The notes beneath the pieces are model-generated. The model was not told the DNA's origin and searched no databases. It saw nothing but the letters and a program-made list of their open reading frames with translations. Shown in pieces: positions 1-4,683 of a stretch of DNA of 6,062 nt. Source of the DNA: an uncultured Faecalicoccus sp. (GTDB lineage Bacteria; Bacillota_I; Bacilli_A; Erysipelotrichales; Erysipelotrichaceae). The first letter of the stretch is position 1. Each line of letters opens with the position of its first letter. Location: assembly GCA_902497095.1 (NCBI GenBank), contig CABVDD010000066.1, positions 1 to 6,062 of the forward strand. Direction: 5' to 3'. A program made the position numbers and the translations under genes.

Positions 1-1
1 C

Positions 2-655
2 CTAGAAAATGATACCAAAGAGAAAGTCGCATTGACAGAGGAACAGGAACAAGCCTTACTCTCATTTATCAAGACAGACAATGTGTATCACAAGCATTAT
101 GATGATGTGCTGATACTGTTAAAGACTGGACTTCGTATCTCGGAACTGTGCGGACTGACAGTAGCTGATATTGATTTCAAGAATGAAGTTGTAATTATCG
201 ACCACCAGTTACTAAAGAGCAAGGAACAGGGCTATTATATTGAAACGCCTAAGACGAAAAGCGGAATAAGACAAGTGCCATTAAGTAGAGAAACAATACA
301 GGCATTTCAACGGGTTATGAAGAAACGCCCAAAGGCAGAACCATTTGTGATAGACGGACAGAGCAATTTCTTATTTGTCAATCATAAAGGCAAGCCCAAA
401 GTTGCGATTGATTACAACGCCTTATTTGTCCGTATGGTAAAGAAATATAACAAGCACCACAAGGACAATCCCTTGCCACATATCACACCGCATACGCTAC
501 GCCATACATTCTGCACAAGGCTGGCTAGCAAGAACATGAACCCAAAAGATTTACAGTATATCATGGGACATTCAAACATCAGTATCACAATGAACTGGTA
601 CGCTCATGCGTCCATAGATACCGCAAAATCAGAGGTTCAGCGTCTAATCGCATAG
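2..655 (+). CDS. int: Tn916/Tn1549-type tyrosine integrase, C-terminal part (5' end outside window)
   Basis: This is the catalytic half of a tyrosine recombinase that would excise and integrate an ICE. The reading frame is open from the first bases of the window with no start codon, so the N-terminal arm-binding and core-binding domains lie to the left. Counting from the codon at position 2, the 217 visible residues carry the full catalytic set: Arg45 in TGLRISEL, Lys86 in TPKTKSGIR, His164 and Arg167 in HTLRH, His190 in IMGHSNIS and the nucleophile Tyr200 in NWYAHAS. The MNPKDLQYIMGHS block is characteristic of Tn916-family integrases. It appears intact and functional as far as seen. A TTG at 32 could be mistaken for a start, but homologous-looking sequence precedes it. 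The gene ends about 125 bases before a hairpin, matching the position of int next to the element end in Tn916-like ICEs. G+C content is visibly higher than in the agr block (43% in bases 121-180 against 20% in 1261-1320). Confidence 0.95.
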   Translation, partial: LENDTKEKVALTEEQEQALLSFIKTDNVYHKHYDDVLILLKTGLRISELCGLTVADIDFKNEVVIIDHQLLKSKEQGYYIETPKTKSGIRQVPLSRETIQAFQRVMKKRPKAEPFVIDGQSNFLFVNHKGKPKVAIDYNALFVRMVKKYNKHHKDNPLPHITPHTLRHTFCTRLASKNMNPKDLQYIMGHSNISITMNWYAHASIDTAKSEVQRLIA

Positions 656-660
656 AAGTA

Positions 661-732
661 TTTACCACGATTTTAACCACGCTTGATAGCGAAAATATAA
701 GAAGATAGACCTAGATATGTGAGGTTTACCAC
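661..732 (+). repeat. TTTACCAC direct repeats, putative integrase arm sites
   Basis: TTTACCAC occurs exactly at 661-668 and 725-732, with a one-base-longer relative TTTAACCAC at 672-680, all in the same orientation. Short direct repeats flanking the int end are the usual binding sites for the N-terminal domain of Tn916-type integrases. The role here is inferred from position. Two further exact copies lie at 1426-1433 and 1451-1458, at the end of agrB. Confidence 0.4.
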
Positions 733-739
733 AAAAGCA

Positions 740-781
740 AAATGCCCGTAGAGCCTATAAAATAAGGCTTTGCGGACATTT
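740..781 (-). terminator. Long hairpin at the ICE end, probable terminator
   Basis: Arms at 741-755 and 766-780 pair over 15 positions with one mismatch and two G.U pairs around a 10-base loop, extended by one A-T pair at 740/781. Read on the minus strand, the right arm begins at the stop codon of the truncated regulator and the hairpin is followed by a loose T-rich tract (TTTTGCTTTTG). It could end transcription arriving from the agr operon and shield int. On the plus strand no T-tract follows, so termination of int there is less certain. Confidence 0.5.
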
Positions 782-1391
782 AAGGAGATATAAAAAGATA
801 GTCAAAAAGACATATATAATTTATAATAAAAGATTTATGAATTTTAAAGAAAACATCAGTTTTTAATCGTTGTTCCCATTCTTTCATTGTAAAAGAAGTT
901 GAAATTTTTTTACCGTTTGTAAAATGAATTCTTGTTTTTCTATCATATACATCTATGTAAATAATAGAATTATATAATATCTTTTTGTTAGAGATGCTTT
1001 TTTCGAAAAACCCATCATATTTTTTAGTTATCCAGGAAATTAGTTCTTCTAATTCTATATTAAACTCAATAGGATTTAATGGTTTTAAAAAATAAGCATC
1101 AGCATGCACTTTGTAGCCTTGCAGTGCGTATATGCCATATGAAGATGTTATCACTATTCTACAGGAATTATTGATCTTACTTAGTTCGAGTCCTATATTA
1201 ATTCCGTTTTCTTTGTTTAATTCAATGTCTAAAAAAAGTATGTCATATTGATTGATATTCTTCAATAAATATTGTTTTGAAGGACAAATGTGTATGTCAA
1301 ATTCTATATTATTTAATGTAGCATAACTATTTAATAGATTTTTTAAAATATGGATATCATCTAAATTGTCATCGTAAATCAAAACTTTCAT
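780..1391 (-). pseudogene. AgrA/LytTR-type response regulator, C-terminally truncated by the ICE
   Basis: A cytoplasmic two-component response regulator of the AgrA class. Residues 1-120 form a receiver domain with the acidic pair Asp7-Asp8, phospho-acceptor Asp55 (ILFLDIEL) and the conserved Lys103 (FLKP). Residues 134-203 begin a LytTR DNA-binding domain, including the family block FFKIHKSFIINYI. A normal LytTR domain continues for roughly 35-40 residues, with a strand ending in IPISR-like residues and a final helix. Here the frame runs instead into ten unrelated residues (CLFDYLFISP) and a TAA at the ICE end, for 203 residues against about 235-250 in the family. The start has AAGGAG seven bases upstream. 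It lies 35 bases after agrB in the same direction. The receiver should still fold and accept phosphate, but DNA binding is probably lost or altered. It may act as a phosphate sink or be non-functional. Confidence 0.85.
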
Positions 1392-1416
1392 GAAAACTCC
1401 TTAATTAAAACTAAAA

Positions 1417-1444
1417 AAATGTTATTTTACCACAAAAATAACAT
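1417..1444 (-). terminator. Intra-operon terminator overlapping the agrB stop codon
   Basis: A perfect 10-bp inverted repeat (1419-1428 and 1435-1444) encloses a 6-base loop. On the minus strand it is followed by seven T residues, fitting an intrinsic terminator. The stem is entirely AT-rich apart from one G-C pair, so it is probably leaky. It spans the last codons and stop of agrB and would lower expression of the downstream regulator relative to agrB. Confidence 0.55.
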
Positions 1445-2005
1445 TCGTATTTTACCACACAATAAATTAAATAAACAGAACAAGGTTGTATATAGAATTA
1501 TAGAGGAGTATTTCTTGTTTATTAAAAGAAATCCACAAAACGCGATAAATTCAGCAATTAAAGTAATTAAAGCTTTTTGTTTAAATATTTGTTTTTCCTC
1601 TTCACATAGCTGCTTGTTCGGGTGGTCAACAGGCCCTATTAAGGATACAATAATAGAGAATAAAAGAAAGATAAAAATTCCATACTTAAAAAGAGATGTA
1701 GAAGGTAATATTTCAAAATCAAATGAATTTGGTAAAACGATAACAATTATGATGGAAAATAAAATAGAAAATAAGGTACAAAAAATAGCATTGTTAAAAT
1801 GGAATCCACCCAAGTACTTACGAAAAGGAATGAAAGAAATGATAAAGAGGATAAACTTGTCAGTTGAATGTGTGAGTATAGATAAAGGAGTCATAATGAT
1901 AAGAAAAATAAAGTATTGCTTAAAAGCATACCAACCATACTCAAATACGTCTTTTTCTATATTCACTTGAGCTTTATTTAAACTTTTATATATTGCATTT
2001 TTCAT
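1427..2005 (-). CDS. agrB: AgrB-like peptide-processing membrane endopeptidase
   Basis: AgrB proteins (Pfam PF04647) are integral membrane cysteine proteases that cut the C-terminal tail off the AgrD precursor, form its lactone or thiolactone ring and help export it. This 192-residue protein has the family length and hallmarks: the block FRKYLGGFH with catalytic His69, catalytic Cys76 exactly seven residues later as in staphylococcal AgrB (His77/Cys84), and the block GPVDHPNK at 124-131 before an acidic stretch. Hydrophobic membrane segments lie at about 30-60, 75-92, 107-125, 145-163 and 166-183. The start is preceded by GAGGTG at 2011-2016. It begins 11 bases after the second XRE gene, so it is co-transcribed with it. 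Unlike classical agr loci, agrD is not directly downstream. The matching peptide gene is divergent at 2823. The stop codon sits in a terminator-like hairpin. Both catalytic residues are intact, so the protein is predicted to be active. Confidence 0.93.
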   Translation of the reverse strand: MKNAIYKSLNKAQVNIEKDVFEYGWYAFKQYFIFLIIMTPLSILTHSTDKFILFIISFIPFRKYLGGFHFNNAIFCTLFSILFSIIIVIVLPNSFDFEILPSTSLFKYGIFIFLLFSIIVSLIGPVDHPNKQLCEEEKQIFKQKALITLIAEFIAFCGFLLINKKYSSIILYTTLFCLFNLLCGKIRMLFLW

Positions 2006-2016
2006 TTGGACACCTC

Positions 2017-2301
2017 TTACTTTTTTTCAAAATAATGTATTAAATTCTGTAATAACTCATAACCGTCATCATCCAACCCAGAAGGATTTAACTCATATTC
2101 AACTTCAGGAATAATTAAAAAATCCGGAGTTACATTACAGCATGTACAAATTACTTTTATATTTTCTGGAGTGGGAGTGGAGATACCTCTTTCCCAATTA
2201 TGTATGGTTAATCTAGAAACGTGTAACTTTCTTGCAAACTCAGTTTTCTTCAGATGCAGTATTTCAGCTCGTAAATATCTAATTTTATCTGGTAAGTCCA
2301 T
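2017..2301 (-). CDS. XRE-family helix-turn-helix regulator (second of pair)
   Basis: A 94-residue cytoplasmic DNA-binding protein of the XRE/Cro-CI type. Residues 5-62 form the helix-turn-helix domain: the block TEFARKLHVSRLTIHNWERG is the recognition unit, followed by PENIKVICTCCNVTPDFLI, typical of the fourth and fifth helices. Residues 66-94 form a short acidic tail (GLDDDGYELLQNLIHYF) of the kind used for dimerisation. Its start lies three bases after the stop of the upstream XRE gene, with GGAG inside the end of that gene, so the two are translationally linked. No cleavage or sensing domain is visible. It may act with its neighbour on the divergent control region at 2596-2822. Target and effector are unknown. 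Confidence 0.88.
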   Translation of the reverse strand: MDLPDKIRYLRAEILHLKKTEFARKLHVSRLTIHNWERGISTPTPENIKVICTCCNVTPDFLIIPEVEYELNPSGLDDDGYELLQNLIHYFEKK

Positions 2302-2304
2302 AAC

Positions 2305-2595
2305 TTACTCCTTATCTAGGGATAACATTTCAAGATAAATTTGTTTAATTTTTAATTGTTGGGATACAGAAAGTCTGCTTAATCGCAATCCTTTTCTTTG
2401 CTCGCCAAATAGAATCTGATTTGGATTAGTATCTAGGTAATTACATAAATTAATTAAATTATCATAGGATAGTGTACCAATTCCTTCTTCCCAATTCTTA
2501 ATAGTTTGGATATCTATATTCATCTTGATTGCTAACTCTTTTTGAGATATATTCTTAGATTCTCTAGCAACTTTTAAGCCGTTAGTTTTTTTCAT
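2305..2595 (-). CDS. XRE-family helix-turn-helix regulator (first gene of agr operon)
   Basis: A 96-residue XRE-type DNA-binding protein and the promoter-proximal gene of the minus-strand operon. The helix-turn-helix domain spans about residues 6-63, with the typical ISQKELAIKMNIDIQTIKNWEEG block followed by a YDNLINLCNYLDTNPNQIL helix pair. A basic linker (RKGLRLSRL) leads to a C-terminal helix (LKIKQIYLEML) probably used for dimer contacts. Its start has GGAG six bases upstream. The closest candidate operator is the perfect inverted repeat at 2681-2708, about 85 bases upstream, so autoregulation and control of the divergent agrD are plausible but inferred. It differs clearly from the second XRE gene, so the pair is not a recent duplication. 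Confidence 0.88.
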   Translation of the reverse strand: MKKTNGLKVARESKNISQKELAIKMNIDIQTIKNWEEGIGTLSYDNLINLCNYLDTNPNQILFGEQRKGLRLSRLSVSQQLKIKQIYLEMLSLDKE

Positions 2596-2680
2596 ACATT
2601 ACTCCTAATTAGTTTACGGGTTTATTGTATTATTATTTTTACGACTTGTATTTAACAGAAAAGAGAAATATAAAAAACGG

Positions 2681-2708
2681 ATATACATAAAATTAAAATT
2701 ATGTATAT
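2681..2708. promoter_or_regulatory. Perfect 10-bp inverted repeat, putative XRE operator
   Basis: ATATACATAA at 2681-2690 and its exact reverse complement TTATGTATAT at 2699-2708 flank an 8-base centre. It is not followed by a T-run and lies midway between two divergent start codons, so an operator for a dimeric helix-turn-helix protein fits better than a terminator. The two XRE proteins of the operon are the obvious candidates. Low sequence complexity lowers certainty. Confidence 0.45.
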
Positions 2709-2752
2709 TGGTATATAAAAAGTTGATTTTTTTTGAACATTTCGAACAAGAT

Positions 2753-2782
2753 TTGTACATGTTAGCCAAACGTGCTTACTTT
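2753..2782 (+). promoter_or_regulatory. Possible agrD promoter
   Basis: TTGTAC (2753-2758) and TACTTT (2777-2782) are separated by 18 bases and would start transcription near 2789, leaving a short leader before the agrD ribosome site. The hexamers match the sigma-A consensus only in part. Another weak pair, TTGTAT (2646) and TATAAA (2669) with a 17-base gap, also points right but is much farther away. Confidence 0.3.
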
Positions 2783-2822
2783 ATTTTAGTTTCGTGATAA
2801 TCTTTTTTCGGGAGGAATGGAA

Positions 2823-2972
2823 ATGATGAATACTATTTATAATAAGTGCTGTAAACTATTTGCTTCACTGATTTCACAGTTGGCTATTACTACAGTAAAT
2901 AGTGCTTGTATGATGGGTCTTGGACAACCAGTTGAGCCAGAAAGCTTAAAAAGATTTAAATTGAATAAATAG
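2823..2972 (+). CDS. agrD: AgrD-like cyclic lactone autoinducer peptide precursor
   Basis: A 49-residue signalling-peptide precursor, processed by AgrB to a secreted ring-shaped autoinducer. It has the three AgrD parts: an N-terminal amphipathic or hydrophobic helix (about residues 5-22, including KLFASLISQLAI), a core NSACMMGL, and a charged C-terminal tail with the family pattern QPVEPESLK. By analogy with Clostridium and Staphylococcus AgrD, the ring should form between Cys29 and the C-terminus of Leu33 (C-M-M-G-L), with the cut before Gly34-Gln35-Pro36. The ring size is inferred. The start is set by GGAGGA at 2811-2816, seven bases upstream. ATGs at 2817 and 2826 are in frame but worse spaced. 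A strong terminator follows, so it is transcribed alone or as a short RNA. It is divergent from agrB instead of directly downstream, which is unusual. It is short enough to be missed by automatic gene calling. Confidence 0.9.
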   Translation: MMNTIYNKCCKLFASLISQLAITTVNSACMMGLGQPVEPESLKRFKLNK

Positions 2973-2996
2973 AGTAAAGCAAATTATCTACAGTAG

Positions 2997-3027
2997 GGCA
3001 AGCACATTAAGTGTTTGCCGTTTTTTT
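2997..3027 (+). terminator. Intrinsic terminator of agrD
   Basis: GGCAAGCAC (2997-3005) pairs with GTGTTTGCC (3011-3019) over nine positions with one G.U pair around a 5-base loop, and is followed by a run of seven T at 3021-3027. It lies 25 bases after the agrD stop and separates agrD from the sigma-like gene. Confidence 0.88.
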
Positions 3028-3060
3028 ATAATAATGAATCACAAATGTAGATCTCCTCCT

Positions 3061-3097
3061 CTCTTTTCATTATTCGATTTTTATTTAATGAAAGGAG
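3061..3097 (+). promoter_or_regulatory. Hairpin sequestering the ribosome site of the sigma-like gene
   Basis: Bases 3061-3072 (CTCTTTTCATTA) pair with 3086-3097 (TAATGAAAGGAG) over 12 consecutive positions, with one G.U pair and a 13-base loop. The right arm contains the whole Shine-Dalgarno AAAGGAG, six bases before the ATG at 3104. Folded, the site would be hidden, so translation could depend on temperature, a small RNA or protein binding, or an upstream competitor such as the CTCCTCCT at 3053-3060. The pairing is seen directly. Regulation is inferred. Confidence 0.5.
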
Positions 3098-3103
3098 TAA
3101 AAT

Positions 3104-3538
3104 ATGAGTTATAATTATACAAAAGAATTTTTAAAGTGGAAAAATAATAAAAAGAAAGAAAATGAATTATTGCAAGATTTGGGAGTTGATGAAGAAATAA
3201 TTCAAAAAATCAATCAATATGATTGGGAGGAGTTTAAAAGAGATCGTAGGCTCAGATCTAAACAAATTCCTACAAAGGAAAGTTTTTTTGATGTATATGC
3301 TAGCTATGATAGAACGAATTGGAATTCAGTAGAAGATATGTTGAATGATATCAAAGATGAAGAATTATATGATTGTCTATCGAATGTGGATAAGAAAACT
3401 TTAGAAATAATATTGTTGAAGACAAAGGGATATTCTACAAAGGATATCTCTCTTTTTTTTAATATGACATCTTCTGCTATATATAGTCGAATTAAACGAT
3501 TAAAGAAAAAAATAAAAAAAAGTATCAACAGCGACTAA
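3104..3538 (+). CDS. Small sigma-70 region 4-type regulator
   Basis: A 144-residue protein resembling the small sigma-factor-like regulators found on Firmicute ICEs. The N-terminal half is charged and helical, with the recognisable block LGVDEEIIQKINQYDWEEFKRDRR at about 27-50. The C-terminal part (about 90-140) matches sigma region 4: a helix with DKKTLEIILLKTKGYSTKDISLFFNM and the recognition helix SSAIYSRIKRLKKKIKK, which would contact a -35 element. Region 2, needed for -10 recognition and core binding in complete sigma factors, is not visible, so it probably acts as an activator or partial sigma factor. Start ATG follows AAAGGAG by six bases, and that site is inside a hairpin. It stands alone between the agrD terminator and a non-coding stretch. 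Its targets could be mobile-element genes or agr genes, which is inference. Confidence 0.8.
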   Translation: MSYNYTKEFLKWKNNKKKENELLQDLGVDEEIIQKINQYDWEEFKRDRRLRSKQIPTKESFFDVYASYDRTNWNSVEDMLNDIKDEELYDCLSNVDKKTLEIILLKTKGYSTKDISLFFNMTSSAIYSRIKRLKKKIKKSINSD

Positions 3539-3740
3539 TTTTTATCAATTACAATGCCTATTTATTGAAGAGTTTAAAACTCTTATTGGATCTTTGAAAA
3601 AAGAATACCAGTCATTAGATACGTTTCTTAAGATTTGAGCCTTTTAGTATGTACGCGGTGACAATATTTCTTATTCGAGCGATAAATACAGAACTATAAA
3701 AATGATTTGGCAATCATTTGGCCATGATGATCTTAAGTAA
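3516..3740 (+). pseudogene. Possible gene remnant with two in-frame stops
   Basis: In one frame the sequence reads as protein-like text from 3516 to a TGA at 3636 (including STATNFYQLQ and FKTLIGSLKKEYQSLDTFLKI). After a TAG at 3645 it continues to a TAA at 3738 (including SYSSDKYRTIKMIWQSFGHDD). No start codon or ribosome site serves it and it overlaps the end of the sigma-like gene. The composition looks more protein-like than random AT-rich DNA, suggesting decayed coding sequence, but I recognise no family and it may be chance. Confidence 0.2.
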
Positions 3741-3964
3741 TAATGATACTTCTGCCCAGCCTCAGCCCTTTTTATAGGATCACGCAAAGGGAGCAGCTGC
3801 AAGAGAACCTTGCGGGAGTGAAATTCTCATGAAAGCTTGCCAAGGCTTGTCTAATGATATCCTTTCGTTTTTCGGGTAATCAGGGATAAATAGAGAAACA
3901 AAGTTCATATATTTATAAACCGGATACAAAATGTGTCCGGTTTTACATAATTGGAGGTGGAATA
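3539..3964. other. Gene-poor stretch with structured, GC-richer segment
   Basis: No intact gene is visible over about 425 bases. The left part overlaps the possible remnant and contains a palindrome (AAGAGTTT, centre A, AAACTCTT at 3568-3584). Bases about 3750-3850 are richer in G+C than their surroundings and contain a bulged hairpin joining CGCAAAGG (3783-3790) to CCTTGCG (3808-3814) and a GCAGCTGC palindrome in its loop. This could be a non-coding RNA, a transfer-origin fragment or leftover element DNA. The right end holds the hairpin at 3918-3942 and the MazF ribosome site. Confidence 0.4.
3918..3944 (+). terminator. Hairpin just upstream of the MazF gene
   Basis: AACCGGATACA (3918-3928) pairs with TGTGTCCGGTT (3932-3942) over 11 positions with one G.U pair and a 3-base loop, followed by only a short T-run (3941-3944). 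It probably ends transcripts from the left and insulates the toxin gene. As it is 20 bases before the start codon, it could instead be a leader structure of the toxin mRNA. Confidence 0.55.
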
Positions 3965-4321
3965 ATGAAAATTAAAAAAGGTGATATATATTATGCCAAT
4001 TTAAATCCTAGCTTTGGTTCAGAGCAGGGAGGGATACGGCCAGTAGTTATCATCCAAAATAATAAGGGAAATAAATATGCACCTACCGTAATTGTTGCAG
4101 CATTAACTTCAGGAAATCACAAAAAACATTATTTACCTACGCATTTTTCATTAAAGGAAAAAGATGGGTTGAGAGAGGGATCAATCATTCTGTTAGAACA
4201 AGTAAGAACTATTGATAAATCTCGTCTTTTAAACAAAATAGGCTCGTTATCAAAAAGAGAGATTCATTTGGTTGATTGTAAAATGATGATTAGTTTTGGG
4301 ATTCATAGAGATCGAGCTTAA
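3965..4321 (+). CDS. MazF/PemK-family endoribonuclease toxin
   Basis: A 118-residue cytoplasmic mRNA-cleaving toxin of the PemK/MazF family (Pfam PF02452). It matches Gram-positive MazF in order and length: GDIYYANLNPSFGSEQGGIRPVVIIQN at 6-32 contains catalytic Arg25, Thr48 is in VAALTSG, LPTH is at 57-60, and the closing block SIILLEQVRTIDKSRL is at 73-88. These residues correspond to Arg25 and Thr48 of Bacillus subtilis MazF, so activity is expected. The start is fixed by GGAGGTGG six bases upstream. Normally a MazE antitoxin gene lies immediately upstream. Here the preceding 400 bases hold no such gene, and the next gene downstream is an excisionase-like protein. It may stabilise the element, respond to a remote antitoxin, or have a different role as a standalone nuclease. 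Confidence 0.92.
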   Translation: MKIKKGDIYYANLNPSFGSEQGGIRPVVIIQNNKGNKYAPTVIVAALTSGNHKKHYLPTHFSLKEKDGLREGSIILLEQVRTIDKSRLLNKIGSLSKREIHLVDCKMMISFGIHRDRA

Positions 4322-4370
4322 AAGTATTGCTTTTTGATTGGACCTGATATTGGAAACTATTTTTTGAATA

Positions 4371-4405
4371 CAATAAGTTTATACAGCTGCAATAAGTTTA
4401 TACAG
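4371..4405 (+). repeat. Pair of 16-base direct repeats upstream of xis
   Basis: CAATAAGTTTATACAG occurs exactly at 4371-4386 and 4390-4405, separated by CTG, giving a 19-base period close to two helical turns. Such spacing suits co-operative binding of two protein molecules on one DNA face. The position, about 80 bases before the excisionase-like gene, suggests an operator or Xis-binding site. Confidence 0.7.
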
Positions 4406-4486
4406 TATTTGATTAAGATGAATTGTAATAATCGCACATTTGTATATAAATTTATGGATAACTAAAATGAAAGTGAGGTGATTGTA

Positions 4487-4669
4487 ATGAAACCAGTTTT
4501 ATGTGAAAAAAAGACATATACAGTACAGGAAATAATGAAAATTCTTGGAATTGGGAAAAATTCTGCATATCAATTAGTACAGGAAAACCGTTTTAAATCA
4601 TTTCGCATAGGATCATCCATTCGAATTTCGAAAGAATCATTTGACAGATGGCTGAATGAAAAAATATGA
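4487..4669 (+). CDS. xis: Excisionase-like helix-turn-helix protein
   Basis: A 60-residue DNA-binding protein of the excisionase/MerR-like helix-turn-helix group (HTH_17 type), similar to Tn916 Xis. It has the block YTVQEIMKILGIGKNSAYQLVQ (about 11-32), forming the winged helix, then RFKSFRIGSSIRISKESFDRWL (36-57), the usual end of this fold. ATG at 4487 is preferred because GAGGTG ends six bases before it. A GTG at 4478 in the same frame overlaps that ribosome site. Its partner should be the recombinase gene starting 14 bases after its stop, and together they look like a recombination module of an element separate from the ICE at the left. Because that recombinase is probably inactive, this protein may now serve as a regulator or assist another integrase. 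Confidence 0.85.
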   Translation: MKPVLCEKKTYTVQEIMKILGIGKNSAYQLVQENRFKSFRIGSSIRISKESFDRWLNEKI

Positions 4670-4683
4670 GGAGCGAATAGACA

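Larger units (their letters stand above)
656..820. mobile_element. int-side terminal region of the ICE, right-hand boundary approximate
   Basis: Non-coding DNA between the integrase stop and the broken response-regulator gene. It holds TTTACCAC at 661-668 and 725-732 and a variant TTTAACCAC at 672-680, which could be integrase arm-binding sites, plus a long hairpin at 740-781. In Tn916-like elements int lies close to one end with its 3' side outward, so the element end should fall here. The LytTR reading frame departs from family expectation after its residues NYI, at about position 813-820, which gives the estimated junction. The exact boundary and coupling sequence cannot be fixed without the other end or an empty-site sequence. 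Confidence 0.6.
2596..2822. promoter_or_regulatory. Divergent control region between the xre-agrB operon and agrD
   Basis: About 227 bases with no gene, strongly AT-rich, serving both the leftward operon and rightward agrD. It contains the inverted repeat at 2681-2708, candidate rightward promoter hexamers and the agrD ribosome site. Two GAACA repeats (2735-2739 and 2745-2749, inside TTGAACATTTCGAACAAG) lie just upstream of a possible agrD promoter and could be an activator site. No clear -35/-10 pair was found for the leftward operon, although TACAAT occurs on the minus strand shortly upstream of the first gene. Confidence 0.5.

Noticed and set aside
1419..1970. Open frame of 183 codons on the plus strand
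   Set aside because: It lies antisense to agrB, lacks a ribosome site, and its sequence has no recognisable domain. AgrB on the other strand has catalytic motifs.
2796..2801. GATAAT as the -10 element of agrD
   Set aside because: Transcription would begin at about 2808, immediately at the ribosome site, and no good -35 lies 17 bases upstream.
2817..2819. Earlier in-frame ATG for agrD
   Set aside because: It directly abuts the GGAGGA site, leaving no spacing for initiation; the ATG at 2823 is properly placed.
3304..3528. Open frame of 74 codons on the minus strand
   Set aside because: It is antisense to the sigma-like gene and is rich in Phe and Ile, as expected from the complement of Lys/Glu codons; no ribosome site supports it.
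4478..4486. GTG start extending the excisionase-like protein by three codons
   Set aside because: The GTG is part of the GAGGTG ribosome site that is correctly spaced for the ATG at 4487.
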